64,000 bases of DNA from Cylicocyclus nassatus. Its lineage: Eukaryota; Nematoda; Chromadorea; Rhabditida; Strongylidae. Position numbers and translations under genes: made by a program. Below the pieces are notes generated by a model. That model did no database searches, was not told the DNA's origin, and was given only the letters and a program-made list of their open reading frames with translations. Position 1 is the first letter of the stretch; each line of letters opens with the position of its first letter. Positions 11,404 to 22,921 of this stretch are shown here, in pieces. The stretch lies in the NCBI GenBank assembly GCA_958299035.1, contig CATQJL010000001.1, forward strand, positions 104,851,661 through 104,915,660, read 5' to 3'.

Positions 11404-14400
11404 CTCCCTCCACGGATCTCCCTCATAGAGGGATCACAGCCGGTTAGTCGCGAGGCTAAGTGGGGCGTCCCCAGGTGGCGGATAGGGGGATAATCGCCGA
11501 CCAAAAGCGACCCCGCGCCTGCTCTGATAAGCAAGCGGAGCCGGGGGACGGACTCCCTGCCTCCACTAAAAGCTTGCGCCCTAATTTCCCGGGTAGGTGT
11601 GTGGGGAGGCGAGTTCGGAGTCGCCTCCAACAAATAAGCTCCGATCGTCCCTCGCGGGGTTTTGAGCCCAACAAGCTATCCCTGCGAGTAAATTCTTGTT
11701 CGACACAATGATAATATGGAAAGCTCCTTTAATCTTGGAAGAGCCACTGGTAAGGCAGCGCCAGTATGGACAAGGTTTGAAAGGCGATCTAGGCTGCCGA
11801 AAACGAGACGGACTATGATGACGATCTGTACTTACAACGCGAGGACGCTGGCATCGGACGCATCTATCGAAAATCTCATGATGCAAGCAAGGAAGATTAA
11901 GTACGACGTCATCGGACTGACCGAGACAAGGAGGCACCACCCGCTGAACGCCACATTTGAGACTGGAGAAGAACTGTTTCTAGGAACATGCGACATCGAG
12001 GAGTAGGTGGAGTGGGAGTCCTTGTCAACACGAGTTTGGCCATGAACATCGATTCGTTCGAACAACTTACAACTCGAATCGGACGTTTGCGAATATCAAG
12101 ATGTGGATCAATCCCTGCCTTGACCGTCTTCATTGCGTACGCCCCAACATCCAGCTACGACGAGGACGAACTCGAGGAATTTTATATGGACTTGGAGAAG
12201 TTCTACAGAGAAGATCATACCTTCTACAAGATCATCGTCGGTGATTTCAACGCGAAGATCGGAACTAGAAGGTCGACTGAGGAACTTCACATCGGAACCC
12301 ATGGTTTGCAGTGGAACGAACAAGGGGAGAGACTGTCCGAGTTTATCATGACGACGAGGACTATCCATGGAAACTCACAGTTCCAAAAGCCCTCTTCCCT
12401 ACGCTGGACCTGGGAATCGCCCGGTGGAGAGTACTATAACGAGATTGACCACATCATCGTCAACAGAAGGTACTGCCTGACGGACGTCGCTGTTGTTCCG
12501 AAGTTCTACACGGGATCAGACCATCGTCTCCTGCGCGCCAAATTCTACTTTCCGCGGAATGGAGAGAGAGCCGTCAAGTTCAGGAAACATCGTCCCATGA
12601 ATACCACCAACTGGGATCTGTTTTCTTCGATATCCGGCTCATGGCGAGATACCGTGATGGACAACATCGACGAAGAATACGAACGGTTCGTACAACATCT
12701 CCACGGTTGTGCCAAGGAAGCTCAGAGTCTAAGAAGTACGAGAAGGCGTCTCACCACAGGGACTTTGGAGCTGATACGCCAACGTGGACGCGCACGAGCC
12801 ACAGGCAACTACCGATTGACGTCCGAGCTTGCGAAGCGATGCAGAGAAGCGATAAAAGAAGACCTTAAGGAGAGAAGAGTAGCAGTGATGGTTGACGCCG
12901 CGGAGGCTGGAAGAAGTATACGCAACGCCCGCCGAAGCTTCGTCAACTTCAAGACAAAGATGACCGCACTTCGTCGTCCTGACGGAACCATAACTGCTTC
13001 CCGAAGATCAATGGAGAAGGTCATCCACGACTTCTATTCGAATCTTTTTGCGAGCCACGTCCACCTTCCACCATGCCATCTCAAGGAGAACGAGTATGTC
13101 GCACCGTCTGTTCTTCCTTCCGAGATTCGTCATGCTATCATGTCGATGAAAAACCGTACAGCACCCGGTCCCGACAGGATTAAGCCAGAACATCTGAAGA
13201 ATCTTTCGCCAGTTCTCATCAAGACTTTGGCAAGGCTCTTCACGCGGTACCTGACGGAAGGCAAGGTTCCAAGGCAATGGAAGACCAGCAAAACCGTGTT
13301 GCTGTACAAGAAGGGAGATCCCTGCGACATCGGCAATTATCGCCCCATCTGCTTGTTGTCTGTAGTCTACAAACTCTTTACGCGAGTCTTTCTCAACAGG
13401 ATCGGAAAAGAGTTGGACGAAGGACAACCATGCGAGCAAGCTGGGTTTCGAAGAGGATTCAGCACGATCGACCACATACACACGGTGTCAAGGCTCATTG
13501 AAGTGTCACGAGAGTATAAGATGCCGCTCTGTCTCACCTTCATCGACTTGAAGAAGGCCTTTGACTCGGTTGAGACTGAAGCCGTCATCGATGCCTTGAG
13601 CAATCAAGGTATTCCGACTCATTACATCAAGATAATTCGTGTTTGCTGTAATTGATAATTGCTGTATGACGACTTCACAACCACCATAACACCATTCTAC
13701 AAGGACATCATCATTGACGTGAAGAGAGGCGTGCGACAAGGCGATACTATATCGCCGAAACTATTCAGTGCCGCTCTGGAGAACGTCATGCGTAAGTTGG
13801 AATGGGACAACATGGGAGTGAAAGTCGACGGCCGGCAGCTACACCACCTTCGCTTTGCTGATGACATCGTATTGATAACACCAAGCATCACGCAGGCGGA
13901 ACAAATGCTGGCCCAGTTTGACGAAGTGTGTGGAAAGATCGGTCTACGGCTGAATCTAACGAAGACGATGTTCATGAGGAACGGAAGAGTGCCTGATGCT
14001 CCTTTCATGCTCAACGGGACGAACATCACCGAATGCTCAAGCTACACCTACCTAGGTCGTGAACTCAATATGATGAACGATCTAGCTCCGGAACTGAGCA
14101 GGAGGAAACGTGCAGCATGGGGAGCACATAAGACAATTGAGGACGTAGTGAAGAAGAACAAGAACATCCGGCTCCGCGCCCACCTTTTCAACTCGACGTT
14201 CTTCATGCTTTGACGTATGCTTCAGAAACATGGACAATGAGAAAGCAGGATGAACACGCGGTTAGCGTCATCGAACGAGCTGTTGAGAGAGTGATGCTAG
14301 GAGTGAATCGACTCACGCAAGTGAGGCAAGGATTACGAAGTTCTACCCTACGTCAACGATCGAAGATCAGGGACGCTGCCGCGTACGCCAAGCAGAACAA

Positions 14401-14690
14401 GATAAGATGGGCCGGGCACGTAATGCGTTTCGACGACAACCGGTGGACGAGAGCTGTAACAGATTGGATACCACTGGACGTCAAACGCGAACGAGGAAGA
14501 CCGCCGACACGATGGTCAGATATGTTCACGAAGTCCTTTAATGAAGTCCGTCAGAGCGTTCCACGTGTTCCTGGTGCGATACGTAAACATTGGTCAACAA
14601 TCGCCCGAGACAGGGACGAATGGAGGCATCACTGGTACCCGCTCGTGCAACACGATGATCAACGGGGATACAGGTGATACAGGTGACAGG
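11404..14690 (+). mobile_element. RTE-type non-LTR retrotransposon, full length but mutated
   Basis: A 3,287-bp element flanked by a perfect 13-bp duplication (AGATGTTTCGTGT). It has a GC-rich 5' leader of about 310 bp, one endonuclease/reverse transcriptase coding region, a very short 3' UTR and a small tandem tail (GATACAGGTGATACAGGTGA). This length and layout match the RTE clade, whose type element in Caenorhabditis is about 3.3 kb. It landed in a CR1-like LINE remnant. The long identical duplication suggests a fairly young insertion even though the frame is already broken. Confidence 0.88.
11716..14677 (+). pseudogene. RTE ORF: apurinic-type endonuclease plus reverse transcriptase, frameshifted
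   Basis: The protein of an RTE retrotransposon nicks target DNA and copies its RNA there. The endonuclease half shows TYNARTL, VGDFNAKIG and GSDHRLL. The reverse transcriptase half shows APGPDRIKPEHLK, YRPICLLSVVYK, FIDLKKAFDSVE and the catalytic box LRFADD. The C-terminal tail ends DEWRHHWYPL and DDQRGYR. The coding region is broken three times: a frame change near 11,995, two adjacent in-frame stops at 13,652-13,657, and a one-base frame change near 14,205. It cannot make a full protein as written. GC content is higher than in the flanking DNA. Confidence 0.9.
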
Positions 14691-14703
14691 AGATGTTTCG
14701 TGT
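14691..14703 (+). repeat. 13-bp target-site duplication of RTE (right)
   Basis: Exact copy of 11,391-11,403. Confidence 0.8.
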
Positions 14704-14739
14704 ACTGATGTGCCATCCACCGTTGTTCACCCTCATTAA

Positions 14740-14905
14740 CCTTGCAAGCCACCTTGCATTTCGGTTGTGATAGTTTTCCGACATGACTAATCGAGACTAT
14801 AACAACCGCGATGGTCGATCGACATGCAATAGACTTGTGACAGTTGTCTTGATGGGAGAATCGCGAGGCGATGAGGTCGCATGAACTCTGCCCGAGGTCT
14901 TAGGC
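14740..14905. repeat. Half copy of the CCTCGGGCAGAGTTCA palindrome family
   Basis: GCATTTCGGTTGTGATAGTT followed by GACTTGTGACAGTTGTCTTG and the terminal ATGAACTCTGCCCGAGG matches the right half of the palindrome at 9,076-9,315 and part of 10,320-10,440. The left half is absent. Confidence 0.65.
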
Positions 14906-15069
14906 CACCCAACTGGCGACTTAGAGATTTGCTATCTTCCAAAATGTATCTTCATCTGGGCCTAGTCAGCTATTTTCCGCCCGTAAGCTCGCTGGCAATC
15001 AAAAAGGATGTTAAAAATGATTTTGGAGGATGCAAGATTCTAGACTCGCTTTTTCCAAGCCAATACCGC

Positions 15070-15470
15070 GTAGGGACCGGTCATACTTCGCCGAAAAAAG
15101 CCCAAAAGCGCTCAAAAAAGCCCAAAAAAGCCCGAAAAAGCCCAAAAAGCCCAAAAGCGCCCGAAAAAGCCCAGAAAAGCCCAAAAAAGCCCGAAAGCGT
15201 CAGAAAGAGCCGGAATATAGAAACGAACTTTTGGTAGAATCCTGACATTATTTTATCATGCGGACGACAGAAAATGACAAAAAGGCTCGATTGCGAAGTC
15301 AAAACACATGCCTTATTGTTAGCGCTAAAACGTGAGAGAAGTGTTCCGGCTCTTTCTGGGGCTTTTGGGCTTTTTTGGGCTTTTTTGGGCTTTTTCGGGC
15401 TTTTTTGGGCTTTTTTGGGCTTTTCCGGGCTTCTTTGGGCTTTTTTCGGCGAAGTATGACGGGTCCCGTA
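15070..15470. repeat. Foldback element with minisatellite stem
   Basis: The ends TAGGGACCGGTCATACTTCG and its reverse complement (CGAAGTATGACGGGTCCCGT) enclose two inverted arrays. The left array (15,094-15,200) is made of (C/G)AAAAAAGCC-type units, and the right array (15,355-15,446) is the same unit on the other strand (GGGCTTTTTT). A further inverted block AGAAAGAGCCGGAA/TTCCGGCTCTTTCT lies inside, leaving a loop of about 130 bp. The open frames over the arrays (poly KKPK or FFGLF) are repeat artefacts, not genes. The unit is not the nematode telomere repeat TTAGGC. Confidence 0.8.
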
Positions 15471-15731
15471 CACACATCAATCTCTTGTCAAATGGCTATA
15501 GCTATAGCCTAGTGGGCCTTAGGTTGTGGCTTGCCTATAGGTTCATATTTATCTCCCTGAAGCCTTGGACAAGCTGGCATCATGTGTTTTGTTCGACGTG
15601 TTTGAGTTCTCTATCCTTGTTCTTTGGTTCTCCTTGAGTGTATTCAAAAAAATCTGCTCAAAGGTTTACTGACAAAGTCAGAGGCTTTCCGCTTTCAAAT
15701 TGCATGGCCAGCTACTATCTAAACGGCTCAA

Positions 15732-15996
15732 ATTCGTATTATGGACCACTCATAAAATCGTGACAATGGCGGCGCTTGCGCGCGTCGCGTACACGTACAA
15801 GGTTGGTAATGCATTCGCTTTTTCTCTTTTCAAAACATTCTTGCAGGCCAGTGATAGCTATAGCTATTAGATATTTGTGGTGACTGAGCTTTGCATTGAA
15901 GTGATACTTATCGTGTTAAGTGCTATATGGTCTAGTGGAGAAAGACCGCAGTCACATCCTTCTTCACAATTTTATGAGTGTCCTATAAATGCGAAT
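15732..15996. repeat. Inverted-repeat element, about 35-bp ends
   Basis: ATTCGTATTATGGACCACTC continuing ATAAAATCGTGA is mirrored at the right end (CACAATTTTATGAGTGTCCT onward). Inside is a GC-rich GCGCTTGCGCGCGTCGCG patch. MITE-like. Confidence 0.65.
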
Positions 15997-17768
15997 CTGC
16001 TCCAAAGTAACATGCCTGACGGCCTGAGACTTATTTATTGCACATAGAATTTTTTTGAAGCTACTTTGCTACCTTACTTCGGCTCTAAGCAACTAGATTC
16101 AACGCCATTTGAGCCTAAATAAATGCCTGTAAGTTTGTTCAACAAGAATAATTTTAAATAGAAAAGCATATTCGTTGTTAGCACAAGACTGTCAATTACG
16201 GTTCGCATCTTGCTGGGAAAGGCCGCTTAGTCAAATCCTTCCCTTGTATGTGTTCCTCCATCTCCAATAAAGATGCTGTCGCAGCTAACACATTCTTAAT
16301 GATAAATTACTCCTACTTGTGCACGATCACCTAATGTTGGCATGCGGGCACTAAACCATTCATCCTCTGAGCGTAAATCGAAATAACTAATATCGTTCCC
16401 ATAGCTGACGAGCACGTTCATTCTTCGCACAAAAAAATCATAACTCGACATGCAGAGGCACTTGGAGATAATGAATTTGGAATCAGTGTCAGGGTCCGGC
16501 GCAGACGTATGAAAACGAGCTGGGCTTCGTTTTTGGGGCGAAAGAGCAAGGGGATTCCGTTTTGTGGCCAAACAGACGCAAAAAATTGCGGCTTTTTTAG
16601 TGTACGTTTCGTTTTGCATAATCTAGGTAAGACCATTTGAGCAATTCTGACAAATTTCTCTAATTACTCATTTAATTGTTCAGCGCAAAAAACGCTCATA
16701 ACTCGGCGTCCAGAGGCGCTTGGCAGATAAGGTTTTCATATGGAAAGGCCACTTCGACCAACGGAACCTTTTGTTGAATGCGACCCAGATACGACCCCCC
16801 CCCCCCTATTTTCATTTGCCATACATAAAATTATAAAAAGATTTCTATGAAATATTACCAGATTTTGTACAAGTGTAGCAGAGCATCTCCAAAATACATA
16901 TAAACTGTACGGACCCGTGAGAAAGATCACAGAAAGATTTACAAACTATTGATGGTCATCGTTGGTAGAGATACTTGCTTTTATCGAGTTTGTGAGACTT
17001 CGCTGAAGCTTTGGAAGCGGGACCTTTAGAGCCCATTGATACATACAAAACATATACGTGCATCTAACAGTGTTTGAGCTTCTAAAAGGGTTTTTTTGGA
17101 ATTTTTCAATCATACCTGAGGCGAGCAGTCTCGATTGCCGTCTGCGGCTCTATCTCTGCAGGGTAAAAAATGCTAGTTTTGAAGAATGAAGAATGACTGA
17201 AAAACCTATTTCCTACTTTACAAATTTTCCTGCGAATAGAAGTTCATCGCCTTCCCGAGCTCTTTTACAAAAAATGTTTCTTGCTCTTCGTCATTATACA
17301 TTGATATACAGCATCCTATTGCTACTCCATTTTCCTCTGTTTTTATCCCAACTCACCCATATTGTGCCTCCTCCCCCACCGTAGGTGCCCCTTTTACGAC
17401 CTCCCTTTACGACAGTAGCACCACACGCTTGGTCCTCACAAACGAACTTGATGGTGCATAGATATCACCACAAGTGTCGTGTGAGTCCAGCGTCCTCCGT
17501 GACGGAAGTAGGCTTAGAGAAAGAGGTTATTTTTGCCACAAACATTAGCTAGTAACAGGTCCGACTTTCTGTCAATTCCGCTTTTATTTGCATTTGACTG
17601 ACCGCGTAGCCCTGTCATCAACTTCGACATCCACAATGTTTTAAGCAAGGAACAGCAGGAGCCGCACAAATGTAAACAAACAAGCACCTTCAGAGAGGTG
17701 ATATAAGCGAGGCTTAGGACGGTGTACCTTCCATAGACGTATATCCCTCTAGATTCTCGTGCAGGCCA
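15997..17768. other. Intergenic DNA, no gene recognised
   Basis: Short frames only. A poly-C run lies at about 16,795-16,806. The frame at 17,193-17,384 is hydrophobic but unsupported by splice sites or repeats of known domains. Confidence 0.4.
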
Positions 17769-17794
17769 AAATTTCTGAAAAGTTGCTGTCTAGA

Positions 17795-18102
17795 ATGTTG
17801 CTCGGCGGAACTTTGTTAATGCTCATATGCTCGGAAGCTGCAGCTTTCTATAAACCCAGCCTGCCCTGGAAGCCGATCAAGAACAAATCTATTGGTACAA
17901 ATGCACCTATGCCTTCTAGCACTCATAGAGGTTCGCGACCGTTGCTCATCTTTAGCCTCCCATTTTTCTGCCTTTAATGGCTCCTTCACAATATCGTGAG
18001 TATTTGCAGGAACAATCGACTGGTGTTCATACTGGAGAGCGCATGGCGTTGAAAGATGTATCGCTCAAAGTCGAAGATGGCGACGACCAGCAAGACCTTT
18101 AG
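17795..18102 (+). CDS. Candidate small secreted protein, signal-peptide exon plus one more
   Basis: An acceptor-like TCTCGTGCAG ends at 17,764 and is followed 30 nt later by an ATG whose product starts MLLGGTLLMLICSEAAAF, a convincing signal peptide with a likely cut after SEAAA. The exon runs to 17,930 (CATAGAG then GTTCGC). A second exon-like block begins after TATTTGCAG at 18,010 and joins in frame, giving WCSYWRAHGVERC, to a possible donor at 18,103. I do not recognise the family. It could be the 5' end of the WAP-type gene that follows, or a separate peptide gene; the phases to the next exons are unresolved. Confidence 0.4.
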
Positions 18103-18228
18103 GTAGCTCATATTTGTTCTATTTGAAAAATTCCTGTGAGGTGATGAGCCAGAGCCAAAAAATAATTTCTGGTCTTTTCGAAGTCATTACTTTTGGTCCG
18201 CCCTTTGAAATTTTATCCCCAATGCATT

Positions 18229-18260
18229 AGGTTGGAGCACAAGTTTTGCACAAAATATTT
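18229..18260 (+). repeat. Single mariner-type terminal sequence
   Basis: TTAGGTTGGAGCACAAGTTT matches the start of the mariner-like ends found at 59,393-62,942, but no matching right end was found nearby. Probably a decayed or one-ended remnant. Confidence 0.3.
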
Positions 18261-18942
18261 CACCTTTTAGAATGCTCGAAAACCGTATTGATCTGTATAA
18301 TCTATAAGATCCAGTTTTTTCTATGTAGTCATTGTATGTAGTATCTCACCTCAAATACTGAAAATCTTAACTTGGACGATATAAACATTTAAAGTGATTA
18401 AACTATAATTATTTTGTAGAGACGTTCAGTGGGCGCGCCTTTATTCGAGAAAGTAGCTCATAGAGCATGAATCAAAAATATTTATGCTAACCAATTTCCA
18501 GAATAACATTTGAGGGTTTAATAAACATGTTTTTCTGCAGCGATATTGAAACAATAATTGTACATTACGAGAACTTGCGTTTTCTCCACTAAATCACAAC
18601 AACTTAACGATTTAATGAACTAGAAAAGATGGCTATCAACAAGTTTCTTGCAAGAGTTCTAATCCAGCCTCATATCAGTGTCTTTTGTTGCAGTGATGAG
18701 CAGCGGAACGGATGTGAAATTGAAGCAATTTAATCTAAACATTCTTTGTCTCAATAATGCATTCTTGTGCCTTCACTAGGATATAAGAGAAACAATCAGC
18801 ATTTTAATTGAGACGCTCTTATGATTATTTGATAATAAATGAATAAGACTCACACAGATGCCTATAAGCTCAGTGACAACTCTCTACTAAAGGATCTCCC
18901 CACATGTCAGGCAAGGTTTCTTCTATCTACTTGTGTTTCCAG

Positions 18943-19459
18943 CGATATATGCGGCACCGGAAAGGTACAAGATCTTACCTCTTACGTCTGTTTATCAGCA
19001 TATATAGTTTTAGTTATGTATGGATACTACTAGAGTCCTTTGCTGCCAACCTCCACTAAACGAATGCTCTACAAAGGCTCAGCTTGGATTCAAGTGTGTG
19101 GTAAGTTAGCGTTTTTGACTGATTTTTTACTATTACTTACTTAATGTTGCCCTGTAAAACTTCTAGAACCTAGAACAAGGGAGGGGCTGAAAAGAAAACA
19201 TTGAAAAACCTCAGCGTGAGGTGGGCACATGAAAGATACTAGTACTCCTCCATGCTATCAATTTCTCTTGACTAAACAATGAGATTTTTTCAAACAACAC
19301 GATTCTAACAATTTCAAAGCTCTGCTCTTCTGCTGGCGTTCTTTGACTCAAAGGGTTCAAATTTAGGCAAAATCACCCGTCAGCTGGTGCTCGACTAACG
19401 ATGACTGCGGTGGAAGAACGTGCTGTCCGACGGGTTGTGATTATAATATCTGTGTTTAG
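18943..19459 (+). CDS. WAP-type cysteine-rich secreted protein, 3' exons
   Basis: Three exons join cleanly: one ending at 18,964 (DICGTGK), 19,014-19,100 (LCMDTTRVLCCQPP and QLGFKCV), and 19,367-19,459 (WCSTNDDCGGRTCCPTGCDY then NICV and stop). The first intron is 49 bp. The last exon has the spacing of a WAP four-disulfide core (C-x5-C-x4-CC-x3-C-x4-C). Such domains are small secreted protease-inhibitor or antimicrobial modules; here the role is unknown. The 5' end is not fixed: the frame is open upstream to 18,839, and the signal-peptide exon at 17,795 is a candidate first exon. The last exon is also the first piece of the duplicated module. Confidence 0.6.
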
Positions 19460-20526
19460 AGTAGTGTAACTGTGCTCATATGTATAATATTTTGTTTGTA
19501 CAGAATATGACCTCAAGTAAATCTATTTATCTGGCACCATGGGAAAAAGCTGAGAAATAGAATGAAAGCAAGCTTCAAATTACGGTAATATCTGTTTGCT
19601 ACGAAAAGTTGGCCTGAAATAAGTATAACTCATACAAGTGATTTGTAGAAGAAAACGAACACATTATAGTCGAGAAACGTAAGTAAAAACACTCTTCCAA
19701 ATTTTAGCGCGAGGTCTTTGCCATCACCGGCATATACGAAGAAGTTTATACACAAAGCTCTCTATTTCGGGTGAAAATGGAAGGAAACTAGTGTGACCCG
19801 TCGAAAGAAAAAGTTTGCCTTTTCAGATCTTTCACTATTACTCAAAAAGCTGTCAATCGCGTTCGATGGCTACTTTCGAATGTGTTATTTTTGAACGAAA
19901 ATTGTGCACATTCACTTCCTTTACCGACAGTAAGCTTCTGCGCACTAGGATTCATGTGGTAGAAGAAGAATTATCATAGAATTAAACACGGATCCTCTGT
20001 TTGCGAATGTAATAAATGATACATTTATCGTGCGGCTTTCAATGAAGCTGCGGAGAGAGAAAATTTTTTTAAGTCTGTGTAAAATGCAGAAAAGCAAATA
20101 CACAAAGTTGCAGCCATTATATATTATAGAACTATGGCTTTTGGTTTTGAAAAAAAAAACCTGTTTCATTTATCCCTTGTTCATTTTGTATGGGCTCAAA
20201 AATTTTACAGGAGGAAGTTTGATCAATACATTTTCTCTGCAGCAAAATGCTATCATAATTCTGGCGCTATCTACGTTTGATAATTTTCCTTCCAAATGAT
20301 AATGAAAGCACAAAAGCGCCATCAAAATCTGATATTATTATAAGAACGAGTCGGACAGCTGATTGTGGCTGCTTTGTTTCGGCAATATAAACAAAGTGTA
20401 ATATTAGGTCGTCCTGAAAGTTCTTTCGTACCAAATTTAAAAATTCATAACTGATTTTTTCAATCTATTTGACTGCTTTCATTTTTGTATGAAAGAGTAG
20501 GTCATGCTCTTTATAATGACTTCTTA

Positions 20527-20530
20527 GCTG
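20527..20530 (+). repeat. 4-bp target-site duplication GCTG (left)
   Basis: GCTG precedes the left LTR and recurs at 29,150-29,153 right after the right LTR. Confidence 0.7.
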
Positions 20531-20747
20531 TGTCGGGACGCAGCTAAGCTCCGCCTGCTGCTCTCCCGTGAGCTGGCCGACAAGGTCAGATAGAAGCCAG
20601 TGACCCCCTACGACCGCGCCCCGTGAGGCTGCCTAGTCAGTCTTCCCCCTTCCCCTTTCTTGTAATATATGTAGATAATAAATATATATAATACCAACCT
20701 GTACCGCTACACATCAAGCTAGGGCCCGTACACCCCTAGACTTGACA
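20531..20747 (+). repeat. Left LTR, 217 bp
   Basis: Starts TGTCGGGACGCAGC and ends CCCTAGACTTGACA. It contains an AT-rich TATATATAATACC stretch that could hold a polyadenylation or promoter signal (AATAAATATATATAA). Identical to the right LTR. Confidence 0.9.
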
Positions 20748-21100
20748 TGGAGGTCCCAGGGAAGATTTCTTATTCTTTAGAATTCTAGAATTATTTTTTT
20801 TCTCTTCTCAACTTTTGATATGGGTTTCAAAAAAACTTACCCCCCCCCCTCCCTCCTCCTTCTACAATCCGATCGATCGCTATGGACGTCACCAACGAAC
20901 AATTGTGTGTGAGTGTTTTTTTTATGTTGCACAAATATATTAGCTGTGTGAGTGAAATATCTAATCTTCGTGTGAGTCAAATATTTAACCTTTTCAGAAA
21001 GAAAAAAATTATTAAATAAAATAAAATAAAAATTATTTATACAGTCCTGCGAACAGTCCCATTTTGTCAATTTCTTTCTTTCGTAAAGCGCTCGCATTTT

Positions 21101-21234
21101 CCGTGATCCGTGATTCCGTGAATCCGTGAATTTAAAAAGCGCATTTAGCAGCCGTGATCCGTGATGCCGTGATCCGTGATCCGTGAATCCGTGATCCGTG
21201 ATCCGTGAATCCGTGAAACCGTGATTCCGTGAAT
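21101..21234 (+). repeat. Minisatellite of CCGTGATC/CCGTGAAT units
   Basis: Irregular tandem repeats of an 8-9 bp unit (CCGTGATCCGTGAATCCGTGA), interrupted once at 21,132-21,153. Located in the LTR-element interior. Confidence 0.85.
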
Positions 21235-21640
21235 TTTTTGTTAACTTTCTTATTTTTTTAATATAATTAGACAATGGACTTGTTCGCAATCGCTAGCTTA
21301 AAAAACTGCAGTATTAGACCCAGAAAGATAAATCTGCTGGCCCACTGCAGATAACTTCTGCTGGGAAGTGTCGACCAATCGTAATGCTTCGACCTCTCAG
21401 GAAATATAGCAAAACCCAGTGCTACTGTCCGCGCGCGGTGACCCCCTTTTGGCTAAAAAGCAACGCGGCGGCCCTCGTAAGTTGTAAGCATGTGACCCGC
21501 GACAAAAATTTTTCGTGACAAATTAATATTTTTTGAGCGCTATGACCTTACAGCCACGACTAGTGCAAATGCTCGCGTCTGTTGTGTCGCGATAAACCTT
21601 GGAACAGGATTAATAATTGCGTAACCTAACCTCTTACGAA

Positions 21641-21760
21641 CGGCCATCAACAACAGTTGCACGATATGACCCCTTAGCGTCTGTTCTTATGCAACTTATA
21701 CGGCCAACAATAACAGTCGTGCCCGATAAGCCGCTGCCGTACGTCTTACGCAACTTATAT
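21641..21760 (+). repeat. Two-unit direct repeat of about 58 bp
   Basis: CATCAACAACAGTTGCACGA at 21,647 and CCAACAATAACAGTCGTGCC at 21,702 begin two diverged copies that both finish TTATGCAACTTAT or TTACGCAACTTAT. The open frame across it has no recognisable domain. Confidence 0.45.
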
Positions 21761-22049
21761 TATCGTAACATCTACTTTCCGCTGTCGAATAACAGAACAT
21801 GCAAAGTTCATACTTTTTCAAACATTTAGGGATAATAATAGGTACCGTTTAGCAAGAATGGTACACGCCTGAACGCCAAAAAAAAATCGACAGCTTCAGT
21901 AATGTTCCGCGCCTCACAGATAACAATAGTACTCAAATCATTCTTAGTGCAGGATCGTACTTTTGAAGATTTACCGCGTTTTGCTACAATTTCCCATCCA
22001 TTGAACAAACTTCGCATAAACAATGCAGTTTTTTTTTGGAGCAAGGAGT

Positions 22050-22340
22050 AAGAAATAGCATTCCAAGCATTAAAACATGCCCTAGTGGATGCGCTTGTTT
22101 TAGTGCTTCCTATTCTAGGAAAACCTTATATCATCCACACCGATGCATCAACCATCGGTCTCGGCGCGTGCCTCTTACAAGTCAATCCGGAGACTAGTAG
22201 TGAACATTTGATCGCACAATACAGCCGCCGTCTGACAAGACACGAGAGGAACTGCACAGCTAACGTTAGATTTGCTATACGTTGCTTCTGCAATAGTTCC
22301 GTGTTGATAACTGACCATACACCGCAAAAAAAAAATCACC
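22050..22340 (+). pseudogene. Ty3/Gypsy-type RT-RNase H fragment
   Basis: The frame reads AFQALKHALVDALVLVLPIL, then YIIHTDASTIGLGACLLQ and YSRRLTRHERNC, which is the junction of reverse transcriptase and RNase H in Ty3/Gypsy-type polyproteins; the first RNase H aspartate (HTDAS) is present. No intact reverse transcriptase, protease or integrase flanks it. Either a remnant of the element's own pol or a captured scrap. Confidence 0.7.
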
Positions 22341-22921
22341 CATGCGTAGGTCAGATCTCGTGTGTCGCCGTGCTAAACAAAAGCAAAAATTATTTGTCTC
22401 TTTTAAGTTAATCATGTCGGTTCTTATAGCCTCTACTATGAGGAACAGTCGGCGTGCCTCAAAAGTCTGATGACAATTATTGCTGTTTAAGGCGAAAAAA
22501 ATTACAGTAGTATGTCCACCGAATCTGAAGTAGTCAAACAAACGCGCTTCCGTATTGCACTCAAGAAATTTGTTTTAAAAAACGAAAATATAATGAGAAT
22601 CTTTACCAACTGCTGAGCATAGCATATAGCTGTTGAAAAAAACGATTTTTGAAAAAAAAGGAACAATTACCACTTTGCATTTATTGGCCCCAAATCCAAG
22701 ATTTCTGTGCAAATCAAGTCGATATTCGCAAGATGCGTAACTTCTAGACCCAACTTATAACTCACATTTTTTTGACAAAGCTAATTTTTGGGAAAAAAAT
22801 TTAAGCAAAATTGACTGTATTTTTCAGTATGTCGTCCGAACGTCTTTTGAGCAGTGTTTAGAAAAAATTTATATTGCAAAAGAAAAAAAATCCGTAACTA
22901 ATTTTTGGTTGTCTGACACTA

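Noticed and set aside
15070..15470. Interstitial telomere repeat
   Set aside because: The unit is GGGCTTTTTT-like rather than the nematode TTAGGC.
15081..15473. Open frames with KKPKK or FFGLFWAF repeats on both strands
   Set aside because: They are translations of the inverted (CAAAAAAGCC)n minisatellite; no splice or start context and the same DNA is read on both strands.
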